A DNA stretch of 18,576 bases from an uncultured Bacteroidales bacterium (GTDB taxonomy: Bacteria > Bacteroidota > Bacteroidia > Bacteroidales > Muribaculaceae): the NCBI GenBank assembly GCA_900554345.1, contig USHH01000015.1, positions 1-18,576 on the forward strand, read 5' to 3'. A model generated the notes under the pieces. That model had not been told where the DNA came from, did not search any database, and saw nothing but the letters and a program-made list of their open reading frames with translations. The position numbers and the translations under genes are program-made. Shown here piece by piece: positions 1-7,508 of the stretch (the first letter of the stretch is position 1; each line of letters opens with the position of its first letter).

Positions 1-248
1 GTGAAACGTCCGCCTGCCAATATGGCACGGATCATCATCATTTTTCCGCCTATATAATCTGGAGCAAGACATGCGTGAAAATGAGCGGTGTGGTCAAGAT
101 TGAAGAACTCTAAAGTCCTCAGTGCGCTTGACGCAATCTGTTCCTTTGGGATGTCAATGATTTTGGGGACACCTGTGGAACCGGAGGTGCGACACCTTAG
201 ATATGGGCAATCAGATGCCCATTCGTCATATAATTCCTTCCAAGTCAT
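1..248 (-). CDS. menE: o-Succinylbenzoate-CoA ligase MenE, N-terminal part (gene runs off the left edge)
   Basis: MenE activates o-succinylbenzoate with ATP and CoA in the cytoplasm, giving the substrate of MenB in menaquinone synthesis. I translated this piece by hand because it has no stop in the window; about 82 codons are visible. It begins MTWKELYDEW and carries TSGSTGVPK at residues 21-29, the glycine/serine-rich ATP-binding loop of the AMP-forming acyl-CoA synthetase family. The ATG (246-248) overlaps the menC TGA (245-247) as ATGA, so the two are probably translationally coupled. The next in-frame codon upstream that matters is a TAA at 300-302, with no ATG, GTG or TTG between, so this start is well fixed. 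The loop lies only about 20 residues from the N-terminus, much closer than in standard-length acyl-CoA synthetases. The MenE assignment rests on this loop plus position after menB and menC; most of the protein is outside the window. Confidence 0.85.
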   Translation of the reverse strand, partial: MTWKELYDEWASDCPYLRCRTSGSTGVPKIIDIPKEQIASSALRTLEFFNLDHTAHFHACLAPDYIGGKMMMIRAILAGGRF

Positions 249-1303
249 TCCCTCCAGTCCAAATTGTCGAGCTGCTGCCTGTTCAGTGTCAATTCGGGAT
301 TATAGCTCAGTTTGTCACCTTCTAAATAGATGGGAGCGTCGAGATTGTTGGTGAACAACGCCCCCGTACCGAGACCCTGGGGCATTTTGTTGTCGAGTGT
401 GGCAGTCCATTGCGCCAGAGCGTTCAGTCCGATGTTGGATTCAAGCGAGGAGGTTATCCACCAGCCTATATTGCGTTCCTCGGCAAGTTTGATCCATTCT
501 TCGGCACCGCTGTATCCTCCGGTTAAGGTTGGTTTTATCACGATATATTGCGGGTGTATCGCATCAAGAGTCCTGGCTTTCTCTTCCATTGAGAACTTCC
601 CTATCAATTCTTCGTCGAGCGCTATGGGAAGAGGGGAAACCTGACACAGAAACCGCATCATCAATGGTTGGCCGGCTTTGATCGGTTGCTCGATGCTGTG
701 AACATCCAGATCCGCCAGATGCTTGAGCCGAGGCAAAGCATGGTCCATATCGAAGGCTCCGTTGGCGTCGACACGAATTTCTACGCGGCCGCGGTCATAA
801 TGTTTTCGGACGGTTTCTATCATGTCGATCTCGCTTTTCCAGTCTATGGCGCCGATCTTGAATTTTATGCAGCTGAAGCCTTCTTCAAGTTTTTGTTCCA
901 TGCGTTCCATCATTTCCTCACGGTTGCCCATCCATACGAGACCGTTTATCTGTATGGACTGCATGCCTGCCACGAACTGCGACGGATAATATATACCGTT
1001 GCATCCTCCCGTAAAATCCCGGATGCACTGTTCGAAGCCGAACTGCAGGGAGGGGAAATGCGACAGATCCGTGCTTCGTCCCAAGTGTACGTTCGCCTGG
1101 AGCTCCATTAATTTATAGAAGAAACGTTCGTCGGCCTCCGGCGACAGTCCCGGGAAAACAGCGGCCTCTCCGACGCCGTACCGCGATGGGTTGTTCTCGT
1201 CGAAGAGGCGCATATAACATGTGGGCTTTTCTGTCAGAACGCCTCTGGATGTTCCGGCTGGCTCTTTGAATTTAAGGATATATGGAGCGAACTGAAGTCT
1301 CAT
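245..1303 (-). CDS. menC: o-Succinylbenzoate synthase MenC (enolase superfamily)
   Basis: MenC dehydrates SHCHC to o-succinylbenzoate, a cytoplasmic step of menaquinone synthesis. The 352-residue product has the ordered active-site set of the enolase superfamily: the K-x-K pair at K147/K149 (in CIKFKIG), metal ligands D179 (RVDANGAF), E205 (SIEQPI) and D230 (ALDEE), and the opposite lysine K257 (IVIKPTL). Length is close to the family norm. Enolase-superfamily members are hard to tell apart (dipeptide epimerases and N-acylamino acid racemases look similar), but the position between menB and menE settles the call. The ATG at 1301-1303 overlaps the menB TGA and the stop overlaps the menE ATG, both as ATGA, so the three men genes appear translationally coupled. 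No promoter was seen inside; expression is likely from the tpiA promoter. Confidence 0.95.
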   Translation of the reverse strand: MRLQFAPYILKFKEPAGTSRGVLTEKPTCYMRLFDENNPSRYGVGEAAVFPGLSPEADERFFYKLMELQANVHLGRSTDLSHFPSLQFGFEQCIRDFTGGCNGIYYPSQFVAGMQSIQINGLVWMGNREEMMERMEQKLEEGFSCIKFKIGAIDWKSEIDMIETVRKHYDRGRVEIRVDANGAFDMDHALPRLKHLADLDVHSIEQPIKAGQPLMMRFLCQVSPLPIALDEELIGKFSMEEKARTLDAIHPQYIVIKPTLTGGYSGAEEWIKLAEERNIGWWITSSLESNIGLNALAQWTATLDNKMPQGLGTGALFTNNLDAPIYLEGDKLSYNPELTLNRQQLDNLDWRE

Positions 1304-2115
1304 GGGAACTTGGGATATTGTTGGAAATCAGGATCGCGTTTTTCCAGAAAAGCGTTCTTGCCTTCCTGCGCCTCGTCCATCAGATAATAGAGCAATGTGG
1401 CGTCGCCGGCGAACTCCATAAGGCCATGTTGTCCGTCGAGTTCGGCGTTGAGCGCGCGTTTGACCATTCTTATCGCCAACGGAGATCGTTTCAGTATGGT
1501 GCGTGCCCATTCAACGGTGGTTTCCTCGAGTTTGTCGAAAGGCACCACAGCGTTTACCATACCCATTTCCAGCGCTTCCTGAGCGGTGTATTGTTTGCAG
1601 AGGAACCAGATTTCACGAGCTTTTTTCTGGCCTACGCAACGGGCCAGATAGCTGGCGCCGAAGCCTCCGTCGAAACTTCCCACCTTAGGGCCTGTCTGAC
1701 CGAAGCGGGCGTTCTCGGATGCTATGCTCAAGTCGCAGACCACTTGCAGGACATTCCCGCCGCCTATGCTGTATCCGTTGACCATGGCGATGACCGGTTT
1801 CGGAATGCTACGGATTGCGTGATGGAGTTCAAGCACATTGAGGCGCGGCACACCGTCGTCGCCGACATAACCGCCGTGACCTTTTACATTCTGGTCTCCT
1901 CCGCTGCAGAACGCCTTGTCGCCGATGCCTGTAAGGATTATCACTCCGATGTCCTGTCGTTCGCGGCAGATGGAGAAAGCGTCGAGCATCTCTTGATTTG
2001 TCTTCGGGCGGAAGGCATTGTACACCTTTGGACGGTTTATAGTTATTTTGGCGATTCCCTCGAATTTTTCAAAGAGAATGTCCTCGTATTCCTTGATGGT
2101 TTTCCAGTCAAACAT
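1300..2115 (-). CDS. menB: 1,4-Dihydroxy-2-naphthoyl-CoA synthase MenB
   Basis: MenB closes the second ring of the naphthoquinone, turning o-succinylbenzoyl-CoA into 1,4-dihydroxy-2-naphthoyl-CoA. It is a crotonase-fold enzyme of 271 residues, a normal length. The oxyanion-hole region CSGGDQNVKGHGGY lies at about 70-83, and the diagnostic GQTGPKVGSFDGGFG stretch at about 139-153. Comparing with the well-studied E. coli enzyme, S147 and D149 match the catalytic Ser/Asp, and Q140 with W170 match the bicarbonate-binding pair, so this should be the type I, bicarbonate-dependent form. The start ATG (2113-2115) opens MFDWKTIKEYEDILFEKFEG, a typical Bacteroidetes MenB N-terminus. It lies 24 bp after folE and overlaps menC. 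In Bacteroides menB usually follows menF and menD; here folE takes that place. Confidence 0.97.
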   Translation of the reverse strand: MFDWKTIKEYEDILFEKFEGIAKITINRPKVYNAFRPKTNQEMLDAFSICRERQDIGVIILTGIGDKAFCSGGDQNVKGHGGYVGDDGVPRLNVLELHHAIRSIPKPVIAMVNGYSIGGGNVLQVVCDLSIASENARFGQTGPKVGSFDGGFGASYLARCVGQKKAREIWFLCKQYTAQEALEMGMVNAVVPFDKLEETTVEWARTILKRSPLAIRMVKRALNAELDGQHGLMEFAGDATLLYYLMDEAQEGKNAFLEKRDPDFQQYPKFP

Positions 2116-2139
2116 TATAGTACGTATTGTTTCATCGGA

Positions 2140-2724
2140 TCACTTTCCGATGAGATGTAGGAATTCGGCACGCAAGGCCGGATCGGAGGCGAAATCGCCG
2201 GTGTAGTCCGTGGTGGTTGTGATGGACTCCTGTTTCTCTACACCTCTTGCTTTCATGCACAGGTGCTGAGCCTCGCACCATACGATCACTCCATGGTTGG
2301 GGAGGGCTTCGTCAATCAGTCGGCAAACCTGTCCTGTAAGACGTTCCTGGACTTGCAGACGTCTGGCGTAGGCGTCCACTACTCGCGCAAGTTTTGAAAG
2401 ACCAAGGATCTTCCCGTCTGGAAGATACCCCACGCTCATTTTGCCGAAGAATGGAAGGATATGATGCTCGCAAGTGCTGTAGAATTCTATGTCGCGGACA
2501 ATGACCATCTTTGAGCCCTCGTGTTCGAAGACGGCCTGCCGGGCTGTGGCCATAGGGTCGCCCTTGTATCCGCGTGTTACGTCGAGCAATGCTTTGGCGG
2601 CCCTTACAGGAGTCTTTTTCAGACCTTCACGTTCGGGATCTTCGCCCAACAGTCTCAATATAGCTTCCAGATGGGTGGCGATTTCGCCTACCAGCTCCGG
2701 ATCATGTTTGGTGTTGTTTGCCAC
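2140..2724 (-). CDS. folE: GTP cyclohydrolase I FolE
   Basis: This enzyme converts GTP to 7,8-dihydroneopterin triphosphate, the first step of folate synthesis and the entry to queuosine precursors. The 194-residue protein shows the zinc ligands C85 and H88 in STCEHHILPFFG and C156 in AQHLCMKARGV, with H87 and H154 in the positions of the catalytic histidines. The pterin-pocket region follows in ESITTTTDYTGDF (about 166-178). Length fits the bacterial type IA enzyme. The start is a GTG at 2722-2724; no ATG occurs between it and the stop of the preceding gene, so GTG is the best start. It lies 15 bp after the SPOR gene and 24 bp before menB, within the same operon. No internal promoter was recognised. 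Confidence 0.96.
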   Translation of the reverse strand: MANNTKHDPELVGEIATHLEAILRLLGEDPEREGLKKTPVRAAKALLDVTRGYKGDPMATARQAVFEHEGSKMVIVRDIEFYSTCEHHILPFFGKMSVGYLPDGKILGLSKLARVVDAYARRLQVQERLTGQVCRLIDEALPNHGVIVWCEAQHLCMKARGVEKQESITTTTDYTGDFASDPALRAEFLHLIGK

Positions 2725-2739
2725 TGCTTGTAAATTTTA

Positions 2740-3258
2740 TTAACGGCCGATCACGATGATCTGGCTGCGTACCACGCGCATTTCGTTGCCAATGCCGGGG
2801 AATGCGCGTTTAAGTTCTGCCAAAGCCGCGGAAGCGTCTTCCTGCGTGCGGAAGTTTCCTATACGTGTGTACCAATTCGGCGCGGAACTGAAAGAATAGA
2901 TCTGTCCGCGGTACTTGGGGAACTTTGCGATTATGGCGTTGCTTCTTGCTCTGGCGCGGGCCTCAAGGGTACGTTGGTTGGAACCGTCGGCAAAAACCTG
3001 GATACGGTACCCCTGGATTTTATTGATGCCCGGTTTGATCTGGACCTTGTCCTCGTTGGTCTTGCGGTCGTAGTCATCGCGCATTATCTGGTACATAAGC
3101 TGCTGGGGGATGTCGATGGTGACCATTCCGTCGCTGCTCTGCACGATACGTTCCGCAGGGTTGGCCGCAGTTGAAGAGGATGCGGATTGTGACGCGGCCG
3201 GAAGCGCGACGCTTCCGGCTGCGACCATAATCATTATGACTCGCCTGATGCTTATCAT
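2740..3258 (-). CDS. Secreted SPOR-domain protein
   Basis: The product is 172 residues from the ATG at 3256-3258. An upstream in-frame TTG at 3274-3276 would add six residues and overlap tpiA, but the ATG gives a cleaner signal peptide (MISIRRVIMIMVAAGSVALP, then AASQ), so I prefer it. The middle (about 30-80) is low in recognisable features. Residues about 84-172 form a SPOR domain, beginning GYRIQVFADGSNQRTLEA and including WYTRIGNFRTQEDA. SPOR domains bind denuded peptidoglycan glycans, often at division sites, so the mature protein probably acts in the periplasm at the cell wall. It sits 10 bp after tpiA and 15 bp before folE. The same tpiA, SPOR, folE order is, to my knowledge, common in Bacteroidetes. 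Its exact job is unknown. Confidence 0.88.
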   Translation of the reverse strand: MISIRRVIMIMVAAGSVALPAASQSASSSTAANPAERIVQSSDGMVTIDIPQQLMYQIMRDDYDRKTNEDKVQIKPGINKIQGYRIQVFADGSNQRTLEARARARSNAIIAKFPKYRGQIYSFSSAPNWYTRIGNFRTQEDASAALAELKRAFPGIGNEMRVVRSQIIVIGR

Positions 3259-3268
3259 TAAATGCGGA

Positions 3269-4024
3269 TTAGTCAAAAGCTTCGATGATGCCCATGAAGC
3301 TGTCGGCTTTCAGGGCAGCTCCACCGATCAGACCGCCGTCTACATCGGGCTTCGAGAATAGCTCCTTTGCGTTGGAGGGTTTGCAGCTGCCTCCGTAGAG
3401 GATTGATGTGTTGTCGGCCACTTCCTTGCCGTATTTTTCAGCGACGGCGTTGCGGATGTTGGCGTGCATGTCCTGAGCCTGCTCGGCGGTAGCGGTCTTG
3501 CCGGTGCCGATGGCCCATACGGGCTCGTAGGCAATCACGATTTTCGAGAAGTCGTCGGCAGAAAGCTCGAAGAGGGCCTCGACCTGACCTTTCACTACAT
3601 CGTTGTATGTGCCGTTCTCACGCTCCTCGAGCACTTCGCCCACGCAGAAAATGGGCTGCAGGCCGTTGGCGAGCGCAAGGCGTGTCTTGGCGAGCAGCTG
3701 GGCGTCGTTCTCGCCGAAATACTGGCGGCGCTCGCTGTGGCCGAGTATCACGTGGGTGGCGCCTGTCGACTTCACCATAGCCGCGCTCACCTCGCCTGTG
3801 TAGGCGCCTTTCTCATGCTCCGAGCAGTTCTCGGCGCCAAGACCTATCAGGCTGCTGTCGATCACGCCGTTCACGCCCACGAGGTGGGTAAACGGCACGC
3901 ATATCACTACATCACAGTTGACTTTGCGGTCCTTGAGAAGGCCGTTGATCTCATTGGCCAGCTCGATGCCCTCGCCGACTGTGGTGTTCATCTTCCAGTT
4001 GCCTGCAACGATTTTCTTTCTCAT
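3269..4024 (-). CDS. tpiA: Triose-phosphate isomerase TpiA
   Basis: TpiA interconverts dihydroxyacetone phosphate and glyceraldehyde 3-phosphate in glycolysis and gluconeogenesis. The 251-residue TIM-barrel protein has the full active site: K11 in GNWKMN, the electrophilic H96 in LGHSERR, and the base E167 in AYEPVWAIGTGK, which also starts the flexible loop 6; the phosphate-binding YGGS motif lies near the C-terminus. The length is standard. It is the first gene of the minus-strand operon, with a good Bacteroidetes promoter 38-68 bp upstream of its ATG (4022-4024). Being first, its promoter probably drives the SPOR, folE and men genes too. Nothing is missing or unusual in the protein. Confidence 0.98.
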   Translation of the reverse strand: MRKKIVAGNWKMNTTVGEGIELANEINGLLKDRKVNCDVVICVPFTHLVGVNGVIDSSLIGLGAENCSEHEKGAYTGEVSAAMVKSTGATHVILGHSERRQYFGENDAQLLAKTRLALANGLQPIFCVGEVLEERENGTYNDVVKGQVEALFELSADDFSKIVIAYEPVWAIGTGKTATAEQAQDMHANIRNAVAEKYGKEVADNTSILYGGSCKPSNAKELFSKPDVDGGLIGGAALKADSFMGIIEAFD

Positions 4025-4061
4025 GTCTTAAAATTTTTTGATTCCTGTTGAATTTATTATG

Positions 4062-4092
4062 CAAAGTTAATCCTTTTAATCCGCATTCCAAA
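4062..4092 (-). promoter_or_regulatory. Promoter of the tpiA-SPOR-folE-menBCE operon
   Basis: On the minus strand TTTG (4089-4092) is followed after exactly 19 bp by TAACTTTG (4062-4069). This matches the Bacteroidetes primary sigma consensus, TTTG at -33 and TAnnTTTG at -7. The predicted start of transcription is near 4057, giving a leader of about 33 bases before tpiA. No Shine-Dalgarno is visible in the AT-rich leader. Confidence 0.8.
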
Positions 4093-4132
4093 ATTTTCCG
4101 CTCTGATTGTGTGAGGTTACACATATTTATAT

Positions 4133-4140
4133 TATCTTTG
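4133..4140 (+). promoter_or_regulatory. Promoter -7 box for the 1072-residue secreted protein
   Basis: TATCTTTG matches the Bacteroidetes TAnnTTTG box and lies 35 bp before the ATG at 4176. No clear TTTG stands 19-20 bp upstream (the nearest TTG, in ATTG at 4106-4109, is 23 bp away), so the -33 part is weak. The box argues for the 4176 start and against an upstream in-frame TTG at 4107. Confidence 0.55.
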
Positions 4141-4175
4141 GGCATTATTACCAATCATCCATAAATTCACCCTCT

Positions 4176-7100
4176 ATGACGAAACCTTTACCATTATTCG
4201 CCACCATGCTGCTGGCTTGCGCGGCAGGCACCCTCTATGCCGCCGACAACCCCTCGAGGCTCACACCCGGAGGGAGCGCCGTCTTCGGATGGTCGATCTA
4301 TTCCGACTCCTCGTCGCCCGTGGGACTCTATGAGCTCGACGGCGAGTCATTCAATCTGACATGGGCCGATCCGCTCTATGCCGACGGCAAAGGCACCCTG
4401 AGCAACGGCTACCTGAAAGACGGGGTGCTCTACGGCACAACCCGGGAGACATTTCTCGGACTTGTGACCGGAATCGGCACCGCCTCCTACGACTTCGCCA
4501 CCGGCGAGCTCCTCTCTTTCGAGAAACTCACCAACAAGCAGGATCCATATTACGAGCGCCTCGCCTACCGAGACGCCGACGGCTCGGTGTATGGAGTGGG
4601 AAAGAACTACCAGTATGGCGAAGGGAAGCTCGTGTTCATGAAGAGCTCCCCCGACGACATGAAGCACTCGGAAGTGATATGCGAGCTGCCAGACGAACTT
4701 GCCCTCCAGGCATTCTGCTACAATCCGGCCGACGATGCCTTCTACGGAGTGACAAAGTATAAATCGTTTGTCCGCATCACTGCTGCCGGAGAGCACGTGG
4801 CCCTCTTCACAGTCGACTACGACTACTCGCCGAAATTCGACGGAGCACTCATCTACTCCCAGAAGGAGGGACTCTATTACTGGAGCTTCAGCACCGACGA
4901 CTCCGCATTCATGGCCACCATCAACGCCACAACCCAGAAGGCCGACATATATTCGGAGCTCGCCGACGCCAACCAGGTGGTGTTTTTCGTCTCGACCGAC
5001 GAGAGCGCCGACGACCCGCTGCGTCCAGGACAGCCTGAGATCGCGGCCATCGACTTCCACGACGGCTCGCAGTCGGGCGCCATCACCTATCTGCTCCCCT
5101 CCACCTTCGCCGACGGATCAGCCATCGACGGAGAGCTGGAATGCCATGCCCTCGTAGACGGAACGCCCTACTCTACGACGGAGGGAACTCCCGGCAAGGA
5201 GCTGACAGTGGAATACGCCGACATAGAGCGCGGCGTGCACACATTCTCCTTCTACGTGTCGCGTGACGGACATGACAGCAGTCAGGCCCTCAACAATCTG
5301 TATGTGGGTTGCGACACTCCGATGACACCGACCGATGTGGTGCTCACCGCCACCACTCTCAACTGGCAGCCCGTCGACAAGGGCATCGAGGGTGGCTTCG
5401 TCGATGTCGCCGGCATGCGCTACAACGTCAGGATCAACGGCGAGCAGATAGCCACCACCGACAGGACCTCGATCGATGTCTCCTTCCCCGCCGACGGCGA
5501 ACTGACTGCCTACAAAGCCACAGTGACAGCCATAAGCAGGGGCTATGAGTCTGCCGCCGCAGAGTCTAACCCGATAGTGGCCGGTCGTCCGCTCCATCTG
5601 CCGCTTGACATCAAGCCCACCGCCGGGCAGGCAGAGCTATGCACCGTGATCGACGCCAACAACGACGGCGTCTACTGGCTCTACGACCCTGAGGAGGGCG
5701 TATTCATGATCGGCTACTCCGCAGAGGGACTCGACGGCGACGACTGGCTCTTCATGCCACCCTTCACCGCCGAGAGCGCCGGTATGACGCTTTCAGTGGA
5801 ATTCGAGGCCGCCATACGCAGCCTGATGTTTCCCGACGAGGAGATGCAGGTGTGTCTCGCCACCGCTCCCGATGCCTCGGCAATCACCACGACAATCATC
5901 GACAGCTACACCACCACCGCCACATCCTCTGAATATGACAAGGTGAGGAGGATGGTGGATGTGGCCGAGCCGGGCACCTACTATCTCGGCTTCCACCTCG
6001 TGTCGCGTCCCGACCAGATGGGGATGCTGCTTCGCAACATCAAGATCGGCGACGACAACGTGTCGTCAGACTCCCCCGCTGTGCCGACCGGCCTGAAAGC
6101 GACAGCCGGCGCCAAGGGTGCCCTCGAGGCTACGGTGTCTTTCACCATGCCGACCGCCACCTACGGCGGTGACCCGCTGCCGGAGAACGCTGATCTGACA
6201 GCCACCCTGGCATCGTCGGTGGCCAAATCGACAGTAACAGGACGTCCTGGCGAGCAGGTGGAGGCCACGATAGCTACCGTGCAGGGCGACAACGAGCTCT
6301 GGGTGGAAGTGGAGTGTGACGGCAAGAACGGGCCGAGGGCTTTCATCAACGTATATACAGGCGTCGTAGCCCCGGCCAACACCACCATCACCTCGGCCGT
6401 GACCACACCCGACATGCAGAGCATCACAATAGAATGGGCAGCAGTGGCAGATGGCGTCAACGGCGGATATATCGTGCCGGAAGACGTATGTTATCAGGTC
6501 TACACAATGGAGGAAGGGATACTCGGACCGGAGTGGACGCTTCTCGAGGATGTCGGCAAAGCGCTGACCTACACATATAATTACGGTGAGAACACCCAGA
6601 AGCTCGTGCAGATCGGCGTCGTGGCCTACAACGTTGCCGGCAACAACGGCCTCGTTGCCTCCACGCGCGACATCATGGGCGCCCTTTACTATTTCCCGAT
6701 GACGGAGACTTTCGGCAACACCGATGAGGGAATCTCGCCATGGGTGATCTACACGCCGACCAAAGACTACACGGCGGAATGGTCGATCGGGAAGCTTGCC
6801 GACTACGGCGACTTCGACACCGACAAGGCATACGGACTGATCGCCATACCACCGCAGGGACAGGGCTCGAAAGGCCGCATAGGCCTGCCGCGTTTCAATG
6901 GAGTCGAGAGGATCATTACCGTGACACTCGAAATGTATGTAGGCGATGACTGTCCGGATGTAAGGATACTCGCCTGCAACTACGGCACCGAGCCCGAGGA
7001 GATTGGCACCGTGACACGTCAGGAGGGCGCCGGAACATTCGGAACAGTGAAATTCACGCTGCCGCAACAGTTCTACGATGTAGGATGGGTGCAGCTCTAT

Positions 7101-7394
7101 ATCGACGCGGCCTTCGACGACTATACGGATATCGTAGCCATCTCTTCCGTCACCGTCGACGGCAGGTCGGGCGTACAGACGATCATGGGCGCCGACGGGA
7201 CAGGAACAGTGAGAGGCGGCGAGGGTTATATCGCCATCGAGGGATTCGAGGGGCAGCCTGTGACCGTGAGCGACCTCAACGGCAACGTCATCGTAAGCGC
7301 CGACAGATTGGCAGGCAGCATGTGTGTCGACGCAGCAGCCGGAGTGTATATAGTGAATATCGCCCGCAAGGCATACAAAGTGGTGGTGAGGTAA
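4176..7394 (+). CDS. Large secreted multidomain protein with T9SS-type C-terminal tail
   Basis: The product is 1072 residues. The ATG at 4176 gives a signal peptide (MTKPLPLFATMLLACAAGTL, then YA); the reading frame is open upstream to a TTG at 4107, but that would include the promoter box and bury the signal. Residues about 25-275 hold repeated short strands such as DGVLYGT, DGSVYGVGK and DDAFYGVTK, suggesting a propeller-like fold. Fibronectin III-like segments with prolines at their starts lie near 378 and 630-830. A jelly-roll 'choice-of-anchor' type region spans about 520-628 (DDWLFMPPF ... GTYYLGFHLVSRPDQMG), and a second about 838-985. Residues about 1000-1072 form a sorting-tail-like domain ending GVYIVNIARKAYKVVVR. 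It is probably exported by type IX secretion and held on the cell surface. No catalytic motif was found; binding or adhesion is only a guess. It is transcribed alone and ends at a hairpin. Confidence 0.85.
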   Translation: MTKPLPLFATMLLACAAGTLYAADNPSRLTPGGSAVFGWSIYSDSSSPVGLYELDGESFNLTWADPLYADGKGTLSNGYLKDGVLYGTTRETFLGLVTGIGTASYDFATGELLSFEKLTNKQDPYYERLAYRDADGSVYGVGKNYQYGEGKLVFMKSSPDDMKHSEVICELPDELALQAFCYNPADDAFYGVTKYKSFVRITAAGEHVALFTVDYDYSPKFDGALIYSQKEGLYYWSFSTDDSAFMATINATTQKADIYSELADANQVVFFVSTDESADDPLRPGQPEIAAIDFHDGSQSGAITYLLPSTFADGSAIDGELECHALVDGTPYSTTEGTPGKELTVEYADIERGVHTFSFYVSRDGHDSSQALNNLYVGCDTPMTPTDVVLTATTLNWQPVDKGIEGGFVDVAGMRYNVRINGEQIATTDRTSIDVSFPADGELTAYKATVTAISRGYESAAAESNPIVAGRPLHLPLDIKPTAGQAELCTVIDANNDGVYWLYDPEEGVFMIGYSAEGLDGDDWLFMPPFTAESAGMTLSVEFEAAIRSLMFPDEEMQVCLATAPDASAITTTIIDSYTTTATSSEYDKVRRMVDVAEPGTYYLGFHLVSRPDQMGMLLRNIKIGDDNVSSDSPAVPTGLKATAGAKGALEATVSFTMPTATYGGDPLPENADLTATLASSVAKSTVTGRPGEQVEATIATVQGDNELWVEVECDGKNGPRAFINVYTGVVAPANTTITSAVTTPDMQSITIEWAAVADGVNGGYIVPEDVCYQVYTMEEGILGPEWTLLEDVGKALTYTYNYGENTQKLVQIGVVAYNVAGNNGLVASTRDIMGALYYFPMTETFGNTDEGISPWVIYTPTKDYTAEWSIGKLADYGDFDTDKAYGLIAIPPQGQGSKGRIGLPRFNGVERIITVTLEMYVGDDCPDVRILACNYGTEPEEIGTVTRQEGAGTFGTVKFTLPQQFYDVGWVQLYIDAAFDDYTDIVAISSVTVDGRSGVQTIMGADGTGTVRGGEGYIAIEGFEGQPVTVSDLNGNVIVSADRLAGSMCVDAAAGVYIVNIARKAYKVVVR

Positions 7395-7420
7395 TTCCGC
7401 CACACACCATACGTCATAAA

Positions 7421-7450
7421 GAAGCCCCGGCCTGCAAAGACCGGGGCTTC
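7421..7450. terminator. Bidirectional hairpin terminator between converging genes
   Basis: GAAGCCCCGG (7421-7430) pairs perfectly with CCGGGGCTTC (7441-7450) across a 10-base loop, giving a GC-rich 10-bp stem. It lies 26 bp after the plus-strand gene and 40 bp beyond the minus-strand stop at 7491. On the minus strand the stem is followed by TTTATG, a short U tract; on the plus strand there is no U tract. It can serve both convergent transcripts. Confidence 0.8.
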
Positions 7451-7464
7451 ATCGTAATTACCAT

Positions 7465-7508
7465 TATATTACTTGACCATCACTTTTATATTATCTGACC
7501 ATCACTTT
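7465..7508. repeat. 22-bp tandem duplication at the tail and stop of the Omp28-like gene
   Basis: Two adjacent 22-bp copies, 7465-7486 and 7487-7508, differ at only two positions. Read on the minus strand, the first copy encodes K-V-M-V-R-stop, the true end of the gene. The second, just beyond the stop, would encode K-V-M-V-K-stop but in another frame, because 22 is not a multiple of three. Confidence 0.9.

Noticed and set aside
1282..2160. A 292-codon open frame on the plus strand
   Set aside because: It is antisense to menB, whose active-site residues are all present; no promoter or motif supports it.
4107..4175. N-terminal extension of the large secreted protein from a TTG
   Set aside because: It would contain the TATCTTTG promoter box and push the signal peptide inward; the ATG at 4176 fits better.
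6066..7403. A 445-codon open frame on the minus strand
   Set aside because: It lies wholly antisense to the well-supported 1072-residue secreted protein, has no recognisable motif and reflects the GC-rich codon pattern of the real gene.
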